Source: Sphingomonas sp. QA11 (GTDB lineage: Bacteria; Pseudomonadota; Alphaproteobacteria; Sphingomonadales; Sphingomonadaceae). Taken from it: a stretch of 64,000 nucleotides of DNA. The stretch lies in assembly GCF_028473665.1 (NCBI RefSeq), contig NZ_CP098774.1:5079501-5143500 (forward strand), given 5' to 3'. The notes under the pieces are model-generated. The model saw only the letters and a list, made by a program, of their open reading frames with translations. It ran no database searches and had not been told where the DNA came from. Positions 1-7,479 of the stretch are shown here, in pieces (position 1 is the stretch's first letter; each line of letters starts with the position of its first letter). A program made the translations under genes and the position numbers.

Positions 1-1
1 G

Positions 2-349
2 GCGGTGCCGGCCGACGCCAATGTCTATGGCGATATCTTCGGCGGCTGGCTGATGAGCCAGATGGACCTCGCCGCCTCCTCGGTCGCCTCGCGTCACGCG
101 GGCGGCCGGGCGGTGACGATCGCGGTGGAGGGCATGGCCTTCCACCGCCCGGTCTTTGTCGGCGACGAGGTGTCGGTGTTCGCCCGGCTGATCAAGGTCG
201 GGCGCACCTCGATGCGGGTCAAGGTCGAGGCCTGGGCACGCGACCGGCATTCGGAGGAAGCGAACAAGGTGACCGAGGCTGAGTTCGCGTTCGTCGCGGT
301 CGGGCAGGACCGGCGGCCGAGGCCGGTGCGGGGGTTGGAGTCGGTCTGA
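2..349 (+). CDS. Acyl-CoA thioesterase, hot-dog fold (5' partial)
   Basis: The reading frame is open at the window edge, so the N-terminus is missing; about 115 residues are visible. The segment GDIFGGWLMSQMD near the visible start is the conserved hot-dog motif of YciA-type acyl-CoA thioesterases, where the Asp acts in catalysis. These cytoplasmic enzymes hydrolyse acyl-CoA to free acid and CoA. The GTG at position 5 is probably internal, because family members have several residues (RT-I-AMPAD style) before this point. The gene ends just before a palindromic repeat. The exact substrate cannot be told from sequence. Confidence 0.85.
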   Translation, partial: AVPADANVYGDIFGGWLMSQMDLAASSVASRHAGGRAVTIAVEGMAFHRPVFVGDEVSVFARLIKVGRTSMRVKVEAWARDRHSEEANKVTEAEFAFVAVGQDRRPRPVRGLESV

Positions 350-351
350 TC

Positions 352-448
352 TTCTCTTCCCCGGCGAAGGCCGGGGCCCAGTCGGGAAGGTGGTGGTAAC
401 GAAGCGCGGGGCTCACCATTTTCGTCCCCCAACTGGGCCCCGGCCTTC
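352..448. repeat. Palindromic repeat family A, copy 1
   Basis: Two inverted arms, CCCCGGCGAAGGCCGGGGCC on the left and its near-complement GGGCCCCGGCCTTC on the right, flank a loop of about 35 bases. A longer, better preserved copy lies at 59341-59449. A half copy (GGCCTTCGCCGGGGAAG) is seen near 959-976. It sits between two genes and probably folds as a long hairpin in RNA. Confidence 0.85.
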
Positions 449-492
449 ATAAGCGTCGGCCGAGATCGTCGTGCTCATTGCCTGACAGCGGC

Positions 493-909
493 TCAGTCGG
501 GCAGTCCTGAGTCATAGATATCAAACTCAAGCGACAGCCCGCGAGCGCCTAAGTCCAGCATCGATTTTGCGGACAGGCTCAGGCCTTCATTGCTCTCTTT
601 CATGAAAAGGCCGCAGAAAACGTCCGCCTTGAACCGCGTGACCAAATCTTCCCATACGGCCAAGTCATCGCTCAATCCTTCGAGAATTTGGGCAATGTGA
701 CTATCGAAGTCCCTCGGCTGACGGTCGTTGGTTTTCAGACGCCATGACCCGGTGCGTGCAACTTTTTCTGCCCCCAATTCCGTAACCCAAGTTCCTCCCT
801 TCCTCATTCCGACAGAAGGAGGACGACCAAGGCATGCAGTGATTTCGTCGGGATCGAGTTCATCACCGAAAAACCTGAGGCACATTGTCGTTTCGTATAT
901 GGCAGCCAT
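493..909 (-). CDS. DUF4279 domain-containing protein
   Basis: This 138-residue protein begins MAAIYETTMCLRFFGDELD. The pattern LRFFGDELDPDEIT..LG.PPS followed by KGG.W and an R-G-W-L segment (residues 11-60) is characteristic of the DUF4279 family, small soluble proteins of unknown function. It stands alone between a repeat and the pnp terminator. Its base composition is visibly lower in GC than all neighbours (for example 595-690), suggesting later acquisition. A second Met at residue 9 is an alternative start, and neither start has a strong ribosome binding site. No function can be assigned. Confidence 0.75.
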   Translation of the reverse strand: MAAIYETTMCLRFFGDELDPDEITACLGRPPSVGMRKGGTWVTELGAEKVARTGSWRLKTNDRQPRDFDSHIAQILEGLSDDLAVWEDLVTRFKADVFCGLFMKESNEGLSLSAKSMLDLGARGLSLEFDIYDSGLPD

Positions 910-987
910 GCCTATGCTATACCGGTCAGCGTGTCGGTGATCTACCTCAAGTCTGTCCGGCCTTCGCCGGGGAAGCGGAGGCCAACG

Positions 988-1014
988 AAAAAGGGGCCCG
1001 GTTTCCCGGGCCCC
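988..1014 (-). terminator. Intrinsic terminator of pnp
   Basis: Read on the minus strand, a 9-bp GC-only stem (GGGGCCCGG pairing with CCGGGCCCC) with a 4-base loop is followed by five T residues. It lies 30 bases past the pnp stop codon. Confidence 0.9.
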
Positions 1015-1043
1015 TCTTCTTTGTCCCTGAGGACGCGGATCGC

Positions 1044-3416
1044 TTAGTCGCGATCGCCGGTCAGGAAGGCAGGCGCGAACTCGGGCGCGGGGCCGTCGTC
1101 CTTGTTGCCCGAACGCTCGCCGCGAGGCGCGCGATCACCGCCGCCATCGCGACGGGGGCCACGGCCGCCGTCACCGTCGCGGCGCGGACCGCGGTCGCCA
1201 CGACCGCCGCCATCGCCACGCGGGCCACGGCCGCCATCACCATCACGGCGCGGGCCGCGCGGACCACGATCGCCACGGTCACCGCCTTCGCGGGGCTCGC
1301 GGGCGGGACGGGTGTCCTCCAGCTCGGCACCGGTCTCCTGGTCGACGACGCGCATCGACAGGCGAACCTTGCCGCGCGGATCGATCTCGAGGACCTTGAC
1401 CTTGACTTCCTGGCCTTCGCTCAGGACGTCAGCCACCTTCTCGACGCGCTCGTTCTTGATCTCGGAGACGTGGACGAGGCCGTCCTTGCCGCCCATGAAG
1501 TTCACGAACGCACCGAAATCGACCAGGTTGACGACCTTGCCGTCATAGATCTTGCCGACTTCAGCTTCCTCGACCAGGCCCTTGATCCACTTGATCGCCG
1601 CCTCGATCTGCGCCGCGTCGGAGGAGCTGACCTTGATCACGCCCTCGTCGTCGATGTCGACCTTGGCGCCGGTGGTGGCGACGATCTCGCGGATCACCTT
1701 GCCGCCGGTGCCGATGACTTCACGGATCTTCGACTTGTCGATCGTGATCGTCTCGATGCGCGGTGCGTGCGCCGAGAGCTCCTCACGGGTGTGGTCGAGC
1801 GCCCTGGCCATCTCGCCCAGGATGTGCGCCCGGCCTTCCTTGGCCTGGTTCAGCGCGACGCGCATGATCTCTTCGGTGATGCCGGCGATCTTGATGTCCA
1901 TCTGCATCGTCGTGATGCCCTCGGACGTGCCAGCCACCTTGAAATCCATGTCGCCGAGGTGATCCTCGTCGCCCAGGATGTCGGACAGGACGGCGAAGTC
2001 CTTGCCCTCGAGGATCAGGCCCATCGCGATGCCGGATACCGGGCGCTTCAGCGGCACGCCGGCGTCCATCATCGACAGCGAGCCGCCGCACACCGTCGCC
2101 ATCGACGAGGAGCCGTTCGACTCGGTGATGTCGGAGAGGACGCGGATCGTGTACGGGAATTCCTCCTTCGACGGCAGCACCGGGTGCAGCGCGCGCCAGG
2201 CGAGCTTGCCATGGCCGACTTCGCGACGGCCCGGCGCACCGAAGCGGCCGACTTCGCCGACCGAATAGGGCGGGAAGTTATAGTGAAGCATGAAATGCTC
2301 GTAGGACAGGCCGGTCAGGCCGTCGATCATCTGCTCCGCGTCGCGCGTGCCGAGCGTGGTGGTGCAGATCGACTGGGTCTCGCCGCGCGTGAACAGCGCC
2401 GAGCCGTGCGTGCGTGGCAGGAAGTGGACCATCGCCTCGATCGGACGGATCTGGGTGGTGGTGCGGCCGTCGATGCGCTTGCCGTCCTTGAGGATGGCGC
2501 CGCGAACGATCTCGGCCTCGAGCTTCTTCATCAGCTTGCCGGCGGCCATCTGGTCCTGCGGGGTCGCTTCGGCGAATGCCGTCTTGCCCTTGGCGCGCGC
2601 CGCGTTCAGCAGGTCCGAACGCTTCGACTTGTCAGTCACCTTGTAGGCGGCGGCGATATCCTTGCCGATCAGCTTCTTCAGCTTGTCCTTGGCGGCCGAC
2701 AGGTCGGCCTGCTCGGCCATTTCCCAAGGCTCCTTGGCGGCCTGCTCGGCGAGATCGATGATCGCGCCGACGGCCTCGCGGCATGCCTTGTGGGCAAACT
2801 GCACCGCGCCGAGCATCACGTCTTCCGACAGTTCCCTGGCTTCGGATTCGACCATCATCACGGCACCGCCGGTGGCGGCGACGACGAGATCGAGATCGCC
2901 TTCCTTGGTCTGCTCGAGCGTCGGGTTCAGGATATACTCGCCATCGACATAACCGACGCGCGCTGCGCCGATCGGGCCCATGAAGGGCACGCCGGAGATG
3001 GTGAGGGCGGCGGAGGCGGCGACCATCGCGAGGATGTCCGGCTCGTTCTCGCCGTCATAGCTCAGCACCTGGGCGATGACGTTGATCTCGTTGTAGAAGC
3101 CTTCCGGGAACAGCGGGCGGATCGGGCGGTCGATCAGGCGGCTGGTCAGCGTCTCCTTTTCGGTGGCGCCGCGCTCACGCTTGAAGAAGCCGCCGGGGAT
3201 GCGGCCCGAAGCCGAGAATTTTTCCTGGTAGTGGACGGTGAGCGGGAAGAAATCCTGCCCTTCCTTGACGGAGCGTGCGGCGGTGACCGCGCACAACACC
3301 ACGGTTTCGCCAAGCGTCGCAATGACGGCGCCATTGGCCTGGCGGGCAACGCGGCCCGTTTCCAGCGTGAGGGTCTTGCCGCCCCACTGGATGCTTACGG
3401 TTTTCGTATCGAACAT
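1044..3416 (-). CDS. pnp: Polyribonucleotide nucleotidyltransferase (PNPase)
   Basis: PNPase degrades RNA 3'-to-5' by phosphorolysis and is a core degradosome enzyme in the cytoplasm. The 790 residues show two RNase PH domains with the linking helical domain, the catalytic-site segment DILGDEDHLGDMDF in the second core, a KH domain (KIREVIGTGGKVIREI) and an S1 domain (GKIYDGKVVNLVDFGAFV). The last 85 or so residues are an unusual low-complexity tail of repeated RGDRGPRRDGDGG-like units, longer than the E. coli C-terminus and probably an RNA- or protein-binding extension. The start has a clear ribosome binding site (GAAGGAAATAAAATG). rpsO lies upstream and a strong intrinsic terminator follows. 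Confidence 0.98.
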   Translation of the reverse strand: MFDTKTVSIQWGGKTLTLETGRVARQANGAVIATLGETVVLCAVTAARSVKEGQDFFPLTVHYQEKFSASGRIPGGFFKRERGATEKETLTSRLIDRPIRPLFPEGFYNEINVIAQVLSYDGENEPDILAMVAASAALTISGVPFMGPIGAARVGYVDGEYILNPTLEQTKEGDLDLVVAATGGAVMMVESEARELSEDVMLGAVQFAHKACREAVGAIIDLAEQAAKEPWEMAEQADLSAAKDKLKKLIGKDIAAAYKVTDKSKRSDLLNAARAKGKTAFAEATPQDQMAAGKLMKKLEAEIVRGAILKDGKRIDGRTTTQIRPIEAMVHFLPRTHGSALFTRGETQSICTTTLGTRDAEQMIDGLTGLSYEHFMLHYNFPPYSVGEVGRFGAPGRREVGHGKLAWRALHPVLPSKEEFPYTIRVLSDITESNGSSSMATVCGGSLSMMDAGVPLKRPVSGIAMGLILEGKDFAVLSDILGDEDHLGDMDFKVAGTSEGITTMQMDIKIAGITEEIMRVALNQAKEGRAHILGEMARALDHTREELSAHAPRIETITIDKSKIREVIGTGGKVIREIVATTGAKVDIDDEGVIKVSSSDAAQIEAAIKWIKGLVEEAEVGKIYDGKVVNLVDFGAFVNFMGGKDGLVHVSEIKNERVEKVADVLSEGQEVKVKVLEIDPRGKVRLSMRVVDQETGAELEDTRPAREPREGGDRGDRGPRGPRRDGDGGRGPRGDGGGRGDRGPRRDGDGGRGPRRDGGGDRAPRGERSGNKDDGPAPEFAPAFLTGDRD

Positions 3417-3630
3417 TTTATTTCCTTCAACTCCGGCCGCCAGATGCGGGCCGGGGCCTATGTGCGGGCTAGGCCGGCCCGCGCGGTTTGGAGCGAGTTG
3501 TCGCTCCGGAGACGATCCGCCGAATTGCTTCTCGTCCTTGTATCCCCGTGACCGGGGTCCAGTCTCGATCGAGCTGGCGGCCCCGCTTGCGCGGGGTTAT
3601 TTTGCTGGTTCCGGCTTGCGCCGGAATATG

Positions 3631-3652
3631 AAAACGGCGCCCGAGGGCGCCG
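3631..3652 (-). terminator. Intrinsic terminator of rpsO
   Basis: Read on the minus strand, an 8-bp stem CGGCGCCC/GGGCGCCG is followed by TTTT, five bases after the rpsO stop. It separates rpsO from pnp, so pnp transcription is by read-through or from its own promoter in 3417-3630. That stretch also holds short GC-rich inverted repeats (CCCCGTGACCGGGG, CCCCGCTTGCGCGGGG) but no gene. Confidence 0.8.
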
Positions 3653-3657
3653 GTTTC

Positions 3658-3927
3658 TTACTTGCGAAGACCGAGCTTCGCGATGAGATCGGTATAACGC
3701 TGGCCGTCCTTGTGACGGAGATAGTCGAGCAGCGACCGGCGCTTGTTGACCATCATCAGCAGCCCGCGGCGCGAATGATTGTCCTTCTTGTGGCCCTTGA
3801 AGTGCTCGGTCAGGTTGCGGATGCGCTCGGTGAGGATCGCGACCTGGACTTCGGGGGAACCCGTATCGCCTTCGGCGCGGGCATGATCCTTGACGAGCGC
3901 TTCCTTGCGCTCCTGAGTGATCGACAT
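3658..3927 (-). CDS. rpsO: 30S ribosomal protein S15
   Basis: This 89-residue protein has the usual length and the conserved S15 sequence: MSITQERK, DTGSPEVQVAILTERI, LTEHFK.HKKD.HSRRGL and LLDYL. It binds the 16S rRNA central domain early in small-subunit assembly. The start has a good ribosome binding site (GAAAGGAAGCCGATG). It sits between truB (15 nt upstream) and pnp, the order conserved in most proteobacteria, and ends at an intrinsic terminator. Confidence 0.98.
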   Translation of the reverse strand: MSITQERKEALVKDHARAEGDTGSPEVQVAILTERIRNLTEHFKGHKKDNHSRRGLLMMVNKRRSLLDYLRHKDGQRYTDLIAKLGLRK

Positions 3928-3942
3928 CGGCTTCCTTTCGAA

Positions 3943-4905
3943 TCAGAGGTTGAAACCGCGAACGACACGGACCTCGCGGTCCTGAACTTCCACCAAGGCG
4001 ACCGGAACATCGTCCGATATCGCGAAGTGGAGGCCATCGTCTGCGGCGATCCCGATCAACACCCGCCCCTGTCGGAGCAGCCCTGCCTGATCGGGAGTGA
4101 GGGATAGAGCCGGGATGTCGTCCAGCCCCGCCCTCAGGGGCAGGAGTTTCTCTTCAAGGGCGCGCCCATGGCCGAGTTCGTCCAGTTTGTCCAGCGATAT
4201 CGCGTCCGCCAGGGCGAACGGGCCGGCCTTCACCCGGCGCAGCATGGTGACATGGCCGACGGTCCCAAGCGCCAGCGCAATGTCGCGCGCGAGGCTGCGG
4301 ATATAGGTGCCCTTCGAGACATGGGCGGTGAGGGTGATCTCTTCAACTACGCCGTCATGCCGGACTTGTTCCGGCATCCATTCATCCACGAGCGCTGGCG
4401 CTTGGGGCGTGATGGACCCCGGAACAAGTCCGGGGTGACGTTGGGAAAGGGCGTGAATCGTTACCGAACGGCTCGCCAGCACCACCTCTTCGCCAGCGCG
4501 CGCCAGATCATAAGCGCGCTGTCCGTCGACCTTGAGCGCCGAATAGGCAGGCGGGACCTGCTCGATCGGGCCGGTGAAGCGCGGCAGCACCGCTTCGATA
4601 TCGGCAAGGGTCGGCCGCACATCCGACCGCGCGATCTCCACGCCCTCCAGGTCGAGCGTATCCGTCTGCACCCCGAAGCTGATGGTGAAATCATACACCT
4701 TGTCGCTGTCGAGCATGCGCCCGGCGAGCTTGGTCGCCTCGCCGATCGCGATCGGGAGCACGCCGGTGGCGAGCGGGTCGAGCGTGCCGCCATGCCCCAC
4801 CTTGAGCTTGCCGTACCCGCCCGTCCGGAGCGCGCGCTTGACCGCCGAGACGCCCTGGGTGGAGCCGAGACCGAGCGGCTTGTCGAGGATGATCCAGCCG
4901 TGCAT
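3943..4905 (-). CDS. truB: tRNA pseudouridine(55) synthase TruB, carrying an in-frame repeat insertion
   Basis: TruB makes pseudouridine 55 in the T loop of tRNAs. The 320-residue protein begins with GWIILDKPLGLGST, has the catalytic Asp in HGGTLDPLATG (about Asp43), the QVPPAYSALKVDGQRAYDLAR segment and KGTYIRSLARDIA. Between VTIHAL (about residue 153) and EEITLTAHVSKGTYIRS (about 188) is an extra segment of roughly 33 residues that family members lack. It is the translation of a palindromic repeat (family B) and reads RHPGLVPGS...MPEQVRHDG. The frame is intact and catalytic motifs are on both sides, so the enzyme is probably active with a surface loop. It is 3 nt from the M50 protease gene. 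Confidence 0.97.
   Translation of the reverse strand: MHGWIILDKPLGLGSTQGVSAVKRALRTGGYGKLKVGHGGTLDPLATGVLPIAIGEATKLAGRMLDSDKVYDFTISFGVQTDTLDLEGVEIARSDVRPTLADIEAVLPRFTGPIEQVPPAYSALKVDGQRAYDLARAGEEVVLASRSVTIHALSQRHPGLVPGSITPQAPALVDEWMPEQVRHDGVVEEITLTAHVSKGTYIRSLARDIALALGTVGHVTMLRRVKAGPFALADAISLDKLDELGHGRALEEKLLPLRAGLDDIPALSLTPDQAGLLRQGRVLIGIAADDGLHFAISDDVPVALVEVQDREVRVVRGFNL
4354..4439. repeat. Palindromic repeat family B inside truB
   Basis: The plus strand reads GTCATGCCGGACTTGTTCCG at the left end and CCCCGGAACAAGTCCGGGGT near the right end, the two inverted arms of family B. Other copies lie between genes at 29835-29928, 35592-35685, 39849-39942 and 48053-48146, with a half copy at 59266. 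Here the element lies wholly inside the truB reading frame and introduces no stop on the coding strand. Confidence 0.93.
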
Positions 4906-4908
4906 CGT

Positions 4909-5607
4909 TCAGGTCGCGAGGCCGGCCGAGCCGAGCAGCAGGTCGATCAGCGCGTTGGCGGGCGGGCCGATCACACGCGCCACCACATTCGCGTTCGGCG
5001 CGATCATCGGCAGGACCACCAGCAGGAAGAGCAGCAGCAGGAAGCCATAGCGGCCGATCCGCGCATAGCGCGCGGCGAGCGGGCGCGGCAGCAGACCCTG
5101 CACGACATGGCCGCCGTCGAACGGCGGGATCGGCAGCAGGTTGAAGATCGCCAGGAAGATGTTGATCATCACGAAGTTGATCAGATTGTCGAACAGGAAG
5201 GCGGTCGCGCCCGTCGGCGTGCCACCCGTCCAGAAGGCGACGAAGACGGCGAGGGTGATCGTGCCGAGAAGGGCGAGCGCGAGGTTCATCGCCGGGCCGG
5301 CCAGCGCGACGAGCATCATGTGCACCCGTGGATTGCGCAGCCGGCTGGCGACGACGGGCACCGGCTTCGCCCAGCCGAACACCGGAAGATGGGCGATGGC
5401 GAGCGACAGCGGCAACAGGATGGTGCCGACCGGATCGACATGGGTGACCGGATTGACCGACAGGCGCCCGAGCCGCTTCGCGGTCGGATCGCCGAAAGCG
5501 TAGGCGACCCAGCCATGCGCGATCTCATGCAGCACGATGGCGATGGTCAGCGGGATGATCCACACTGCGGCCGAATAAACGATGGAGGCGATGTTCATCG
5601 TCCGCAT
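4909..5607 (-). CDS. Site-2-protease family (M50) membrane metalloprotease
   Basis: This 232-residue integral membrane protein carries the zinc-binding HExxH motif near its start (VLHEIAHGW, residues 25-33) within a transmembrane helix, and the second conserved metal-ligand motif NLLPIPPFDGGHV near residue 150. This is the short SpoIVFB/YwhC-like form without a PDZ domain. Such proteases cut substrates within the membrane. About five hydrophobic segments are visible. It precedes truB by 3 nt on the same strand and is probably co-transcribed with it. The substrate is unknown. Confidence 0.9.
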   Translation of the reverse strand: MRTMNIASIVYSAAVWIIPLTIAIVLHEIAHGWVAYAFGDPTAKRLGRLSVNPVTHVDPVGTILLPLSLAIAHLPVFGWAKPVPVVASRLRNPRVHMMLVALAGPAMNLALALLGTITLAVFVAFWTGGTPTGATAFLFDNLINFVMINIFLAIFNLLPIPPFDGGHVVQGLLPRPLAARYARIGRYGFLLLLFLLVVLPMIAPNANVVARVIGPPANALIDLLLGSAGLAT

Positions 5608-5690
5608 CTAGCGATGGGGCCGCGGCTTCGCCAGCGCGGGGGCGGCGTTTCTCCGGAAATTCGCTCTCTCGCGAATTTTCAAACGGACTC

Positions 5691-6074
5691 TCAGCGCTTC
5701 GGTTTCTTCGCCCTTTTCGGCGGCGGTCCGCTCGTCACCAGCTGGTCGATCTGGCATTCCTGCCCGTCGACCAGCAGCGATCCGAAGCGGTCGAGCGACT
5801 CCGTCCCGCGCGTCTTCACGCCGATGCGGTTGGCGAAGGTCAGGCCGATACAGGGACCCAGGATGGTCGCATGATACCATTTGCGGCTATTGTCCTGCAG
5901 ATAGACGGCCCGGTCGCCATCGGCCTGGAAGTCGTAGATCCCGCCGAGCCGAACGAACGGGATCGTGGCTGGCTTGCCGGGTGTCGCCGTGGGGGCGGCA
6001 GGAAGCGTCTGGGCGGTCGCAGCAGCGGCGTAAAACGCGGCCAGGGGCAAAACGAGCAGGATAGGGTTGCGCAT
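5691..6074 (-). CDS. DUF6491 family secreted protein
   Basis: This is a small exported protein of 127 residues. The chosen start MRNPILLVLPLAAFYAAAAT gives a clean signal peptide with likely cleavage after ATA-QT. The mature part has IPFVRLGGIYDFQADGDRAVYLQD, a W-Y-.A segment, a C-GL-FA-RIG segment, and a C-terminal G-ECQIDQLV. I recognise this as the DUF6491 pattern common in sphingomonads and xanthomonads, with two Cys that could form a disulphide. Function is unknown. A longer upstream frame to 6170 lacks a signal peptide and overlaps tdk, so I rejected it. Confidence 0.8.
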   Translation of the reverse strand: MRNPILLVLPLAAFYAAAATAQTLPAAPTATPGKPATIPFVRLGGIYDFQADGDRAVYLQDNSRKWYHATILGPCIGLTFANRIGVKTRGTESLDRFGSLLVDGQECQIDQLVTSGPPPKRAKKPKR

Positions 6075-6130
6075 CGCGGCGTTCCTCGACTCGGCCGCCC
6101 GAAACGGCCGGGCGGACAACCGCTCCGATA

Positions 6131-6709
6131 CTACAGCCCGGCTGTACGCTCCATGAAGTGCCGCCGGCACATCGCGACATAGCGGTCGTTGCCGCCGATC
6201 TCGGTCTGGGCGCCCTCGCGGATCGGATTGCCCTGAGCGTCCACCCGCATGTTCATCGTCGCCTTCCGCCCGCAGGCGCAGACCGATTTGATCTCGATCA
6301 GCGAATCAGCGATCGCCAGCAGCCGCGCCGATCCCTCGAACAACTGGCCCTGGAAATCGGTGCGCAGGCCATAAGCGAGCACCGGCACGTTGTGGAAATC
6401 GGCAAGCGAAGCAAGCTGGTCGACCTGTGCCGCGGTCAGGAACTGCGCTTCATCGACCAGCACGCACGCCGGCGGCTCCTCGCCGTCGCGCACCACGATC
6501 GCGGCGAGATCGGTATCGCGCTCGAACGCGACGGCATCGGCGCCAAGCCCGATCCGCGAGGTGACGGTCCCCGCGGCGAAGCGGTCGTCGATCGCCGCGG
6601 TGAACAACAGGGTTCGCATGCCGCGCTCGCGATAGTTGAAGTCGGCCTGGAGCAGCGTGGTCGATTTCCCCGCATTCATCGAGGCATAGTAGAAATAGAG
6701 CTTGGCCAT
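6131..6709 (-). CDS. tdk: Thymidine kinase (type II)
   Basis: Thymidine kinase phosphorylates thymidine to dTMP in the salvage pathway. The 192-residue protein starts MAKLYFYYASMNAGKST, which contains the P-loop, has the Walker B segment CVLVDEAQFL, and ends with a zinc-binding pattern (CACGRKATMN...CRRHF). Length and motifs fit the type II family. The ATG at 6709 is chosen because the P-loop begins here. The start overlaps the vapC stop by one base (TGATG), implying translational coupling to the toxin gene upstream. Confidence 0.96.
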   Translation of the reverse strand: MAKLYFYYASMNAGKSTTLLQADFNYRERGMRTLLFTAAIDDRFAAGTVTSRIGLGADAVAFERDTDLAAIVVRDGEEPPACVLVDEAQFLTAAQVDQLASLADFHNVPVLAYGLRTDFQGQLFEGSARLLAIADSLIEIKSVCACGRKATMNMRVDAQGNPIREGAQTEIGGNDRYVAMCRRHFMERTAGL

Positions 6710-7098
6710 CAGGCGAGTGTCTCGATTGATATGGGGGAGGACGCGCCCGTCTTCGTCGCGATGCCGTGATCGAAGGTGGTGAAGCGTGTGGCGCCGGCGG
6801 CAGAGGCGATATGCATCATGTCGGCAAAATCCGCGCCCGCTTCCAGCCGGTCGATCGCCCAGACGGCGTGGTCCGGAACGCTGATCGCATGCGGCAGGTC
6901 GATTACCATGCGCAGGCCCTGCACCAGCATCGCGCGGGTCCAGCCATAGCGCGAACGAAGCACCCATGCCGTTTCGACCAGCACCGTCGCGGTGACGATG
7001 AAATCCTCGTCGACGATCGACTCCGCGACGCGTGCCTGCCCGGCATGGTCGCCGGTCATCAGCCTCAGCAGAATATTGGTGTCGACGGCGCGAATCAG
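6709..7098 (-). CDS. PIN-domain toxin, VapC type (probable CTG start)
   Basis: PIN-domain toxins are Mg-dependent RNases. From the first ATG (7059) the protein would lack the first catalytic Asp. Extending to CTG at 7096-7098 gives MIRAVDTNILLRLMTGDHAG, the standard PIN N-terminus with Asp in VDTN. Further acidic residues are seen in VETAWVL and ADFADMMH, with TFD near the end. The CTG overlaps the antitoxin stop as CTGA, a classic 4-nt coupling, which supports the non-ATG start. Length is then 129 residues. The downstream end overlaps tdk by one base. Confidence 0.85.
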   Translation of the reverse strand: MIRAVDTNILLRLMTGDHAGQARVAESIVDEDFIVTATVLVETAWVLRSRYGWTRAMLVQGLRMVIDLPHAISVPDHAVWAIDRLEAGADFADMMHIASAAGATRFTTFDHGIATKTGASSPISIETLA

Positions 7099-7385
7099 GA
7101 ATCGCCCTGATTCATATCGACGTTCCCGGCCGCGAACATGGCATCGACCGCCGTGTTCATTTCCGCGATCGTCACGGGCGGGCCTTCATGCTGATAGAGC
7201 GCCCGGATCTCGGCCACGATCTGCCCGGTCGTCCTGCCGCTCTTTCGCGCCAGAGGACGTAACAGGATGCCGCCATCCGTCCTGACCACGTCGAAGGCCT
7301 GGCCCGGTTTGTAACCGAGAGCATCGCGGACATCTTTCGGGATGACGACCTGGCCCTTCGCCGAGAGAGATGTCCGTGCGGGCAT
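7095..7385 (-). CDS. AbrB/MazE-type antitoxin of a VapBC pair
   Basis: The segment TSLSAKGQVVIPKDVRDALGYKPGQ is the swapped-hairpin AbrB (SpoVT) DNA-binding domain, found at the N-terminus of many VapB antitoxins. The C-terminal half (IVAEIRALYQHEG.PVTIAEMNTAVDAM) should wrap the toxin. I chose the ATG at 7385 (96 residues); an upstream ATG at 7415 adds ten residues. A palindrome at 7389-7406 lies immediately before the chosen start and would be a fitting autoregulatory operator. The stop overlaps the proposed vapC start. Confidence 0.83.
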   Translation of the reverse strand: MPARTSLSAKGQVVIPKDVRDALGYKPGQAFDVVRTDGGILLRPLARKSGRTTGQIVAEIRALYQHEGPPVTIAEMNTAVDAMFAAGNVDMNQGDS

Positions 7386-7388
7386 CGC

Positions 7389-7406
7389 GGTAAGATGCGT
7401 CTTACC
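7389..7406. promoter_or_regulatory. Perfect inverted repeat, likely VapBC operator
   Basis: The sequence GGTAAGA-TGCG-TCTTACC has perfect 7-bp arms and lies 3 bases upstream of the preferred antitoxin ATG. AbrB-type antitoxins usually repress their own operon through such dyads. If the upstream ATG at 7415 is used, the dyad would be inside the coding region. Confidence 0.55.
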
Positions 7407-7479
7407 GGGACTCATGTCAATCGATGTGGAACGGCTGCATGCCTCCTGGTAAACGGGCGATCGCAACGAAAGGCGGCCT

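Noticed and set aside
885..3551. An 888-codon open frame on the plus strand antisense to pnp
   Set aside because: It mirrors pnp and has low-complexity Ala/Arg/Asp composition typical of antisense frames in high-GC genes, and no domain pattern.
6709..7059. PIN toxin starting at the first ATG
   Set aside because: That form loses the VDTN catalytic Asp; the CTG at 7096-7098 with CTGA overlap is a better start.
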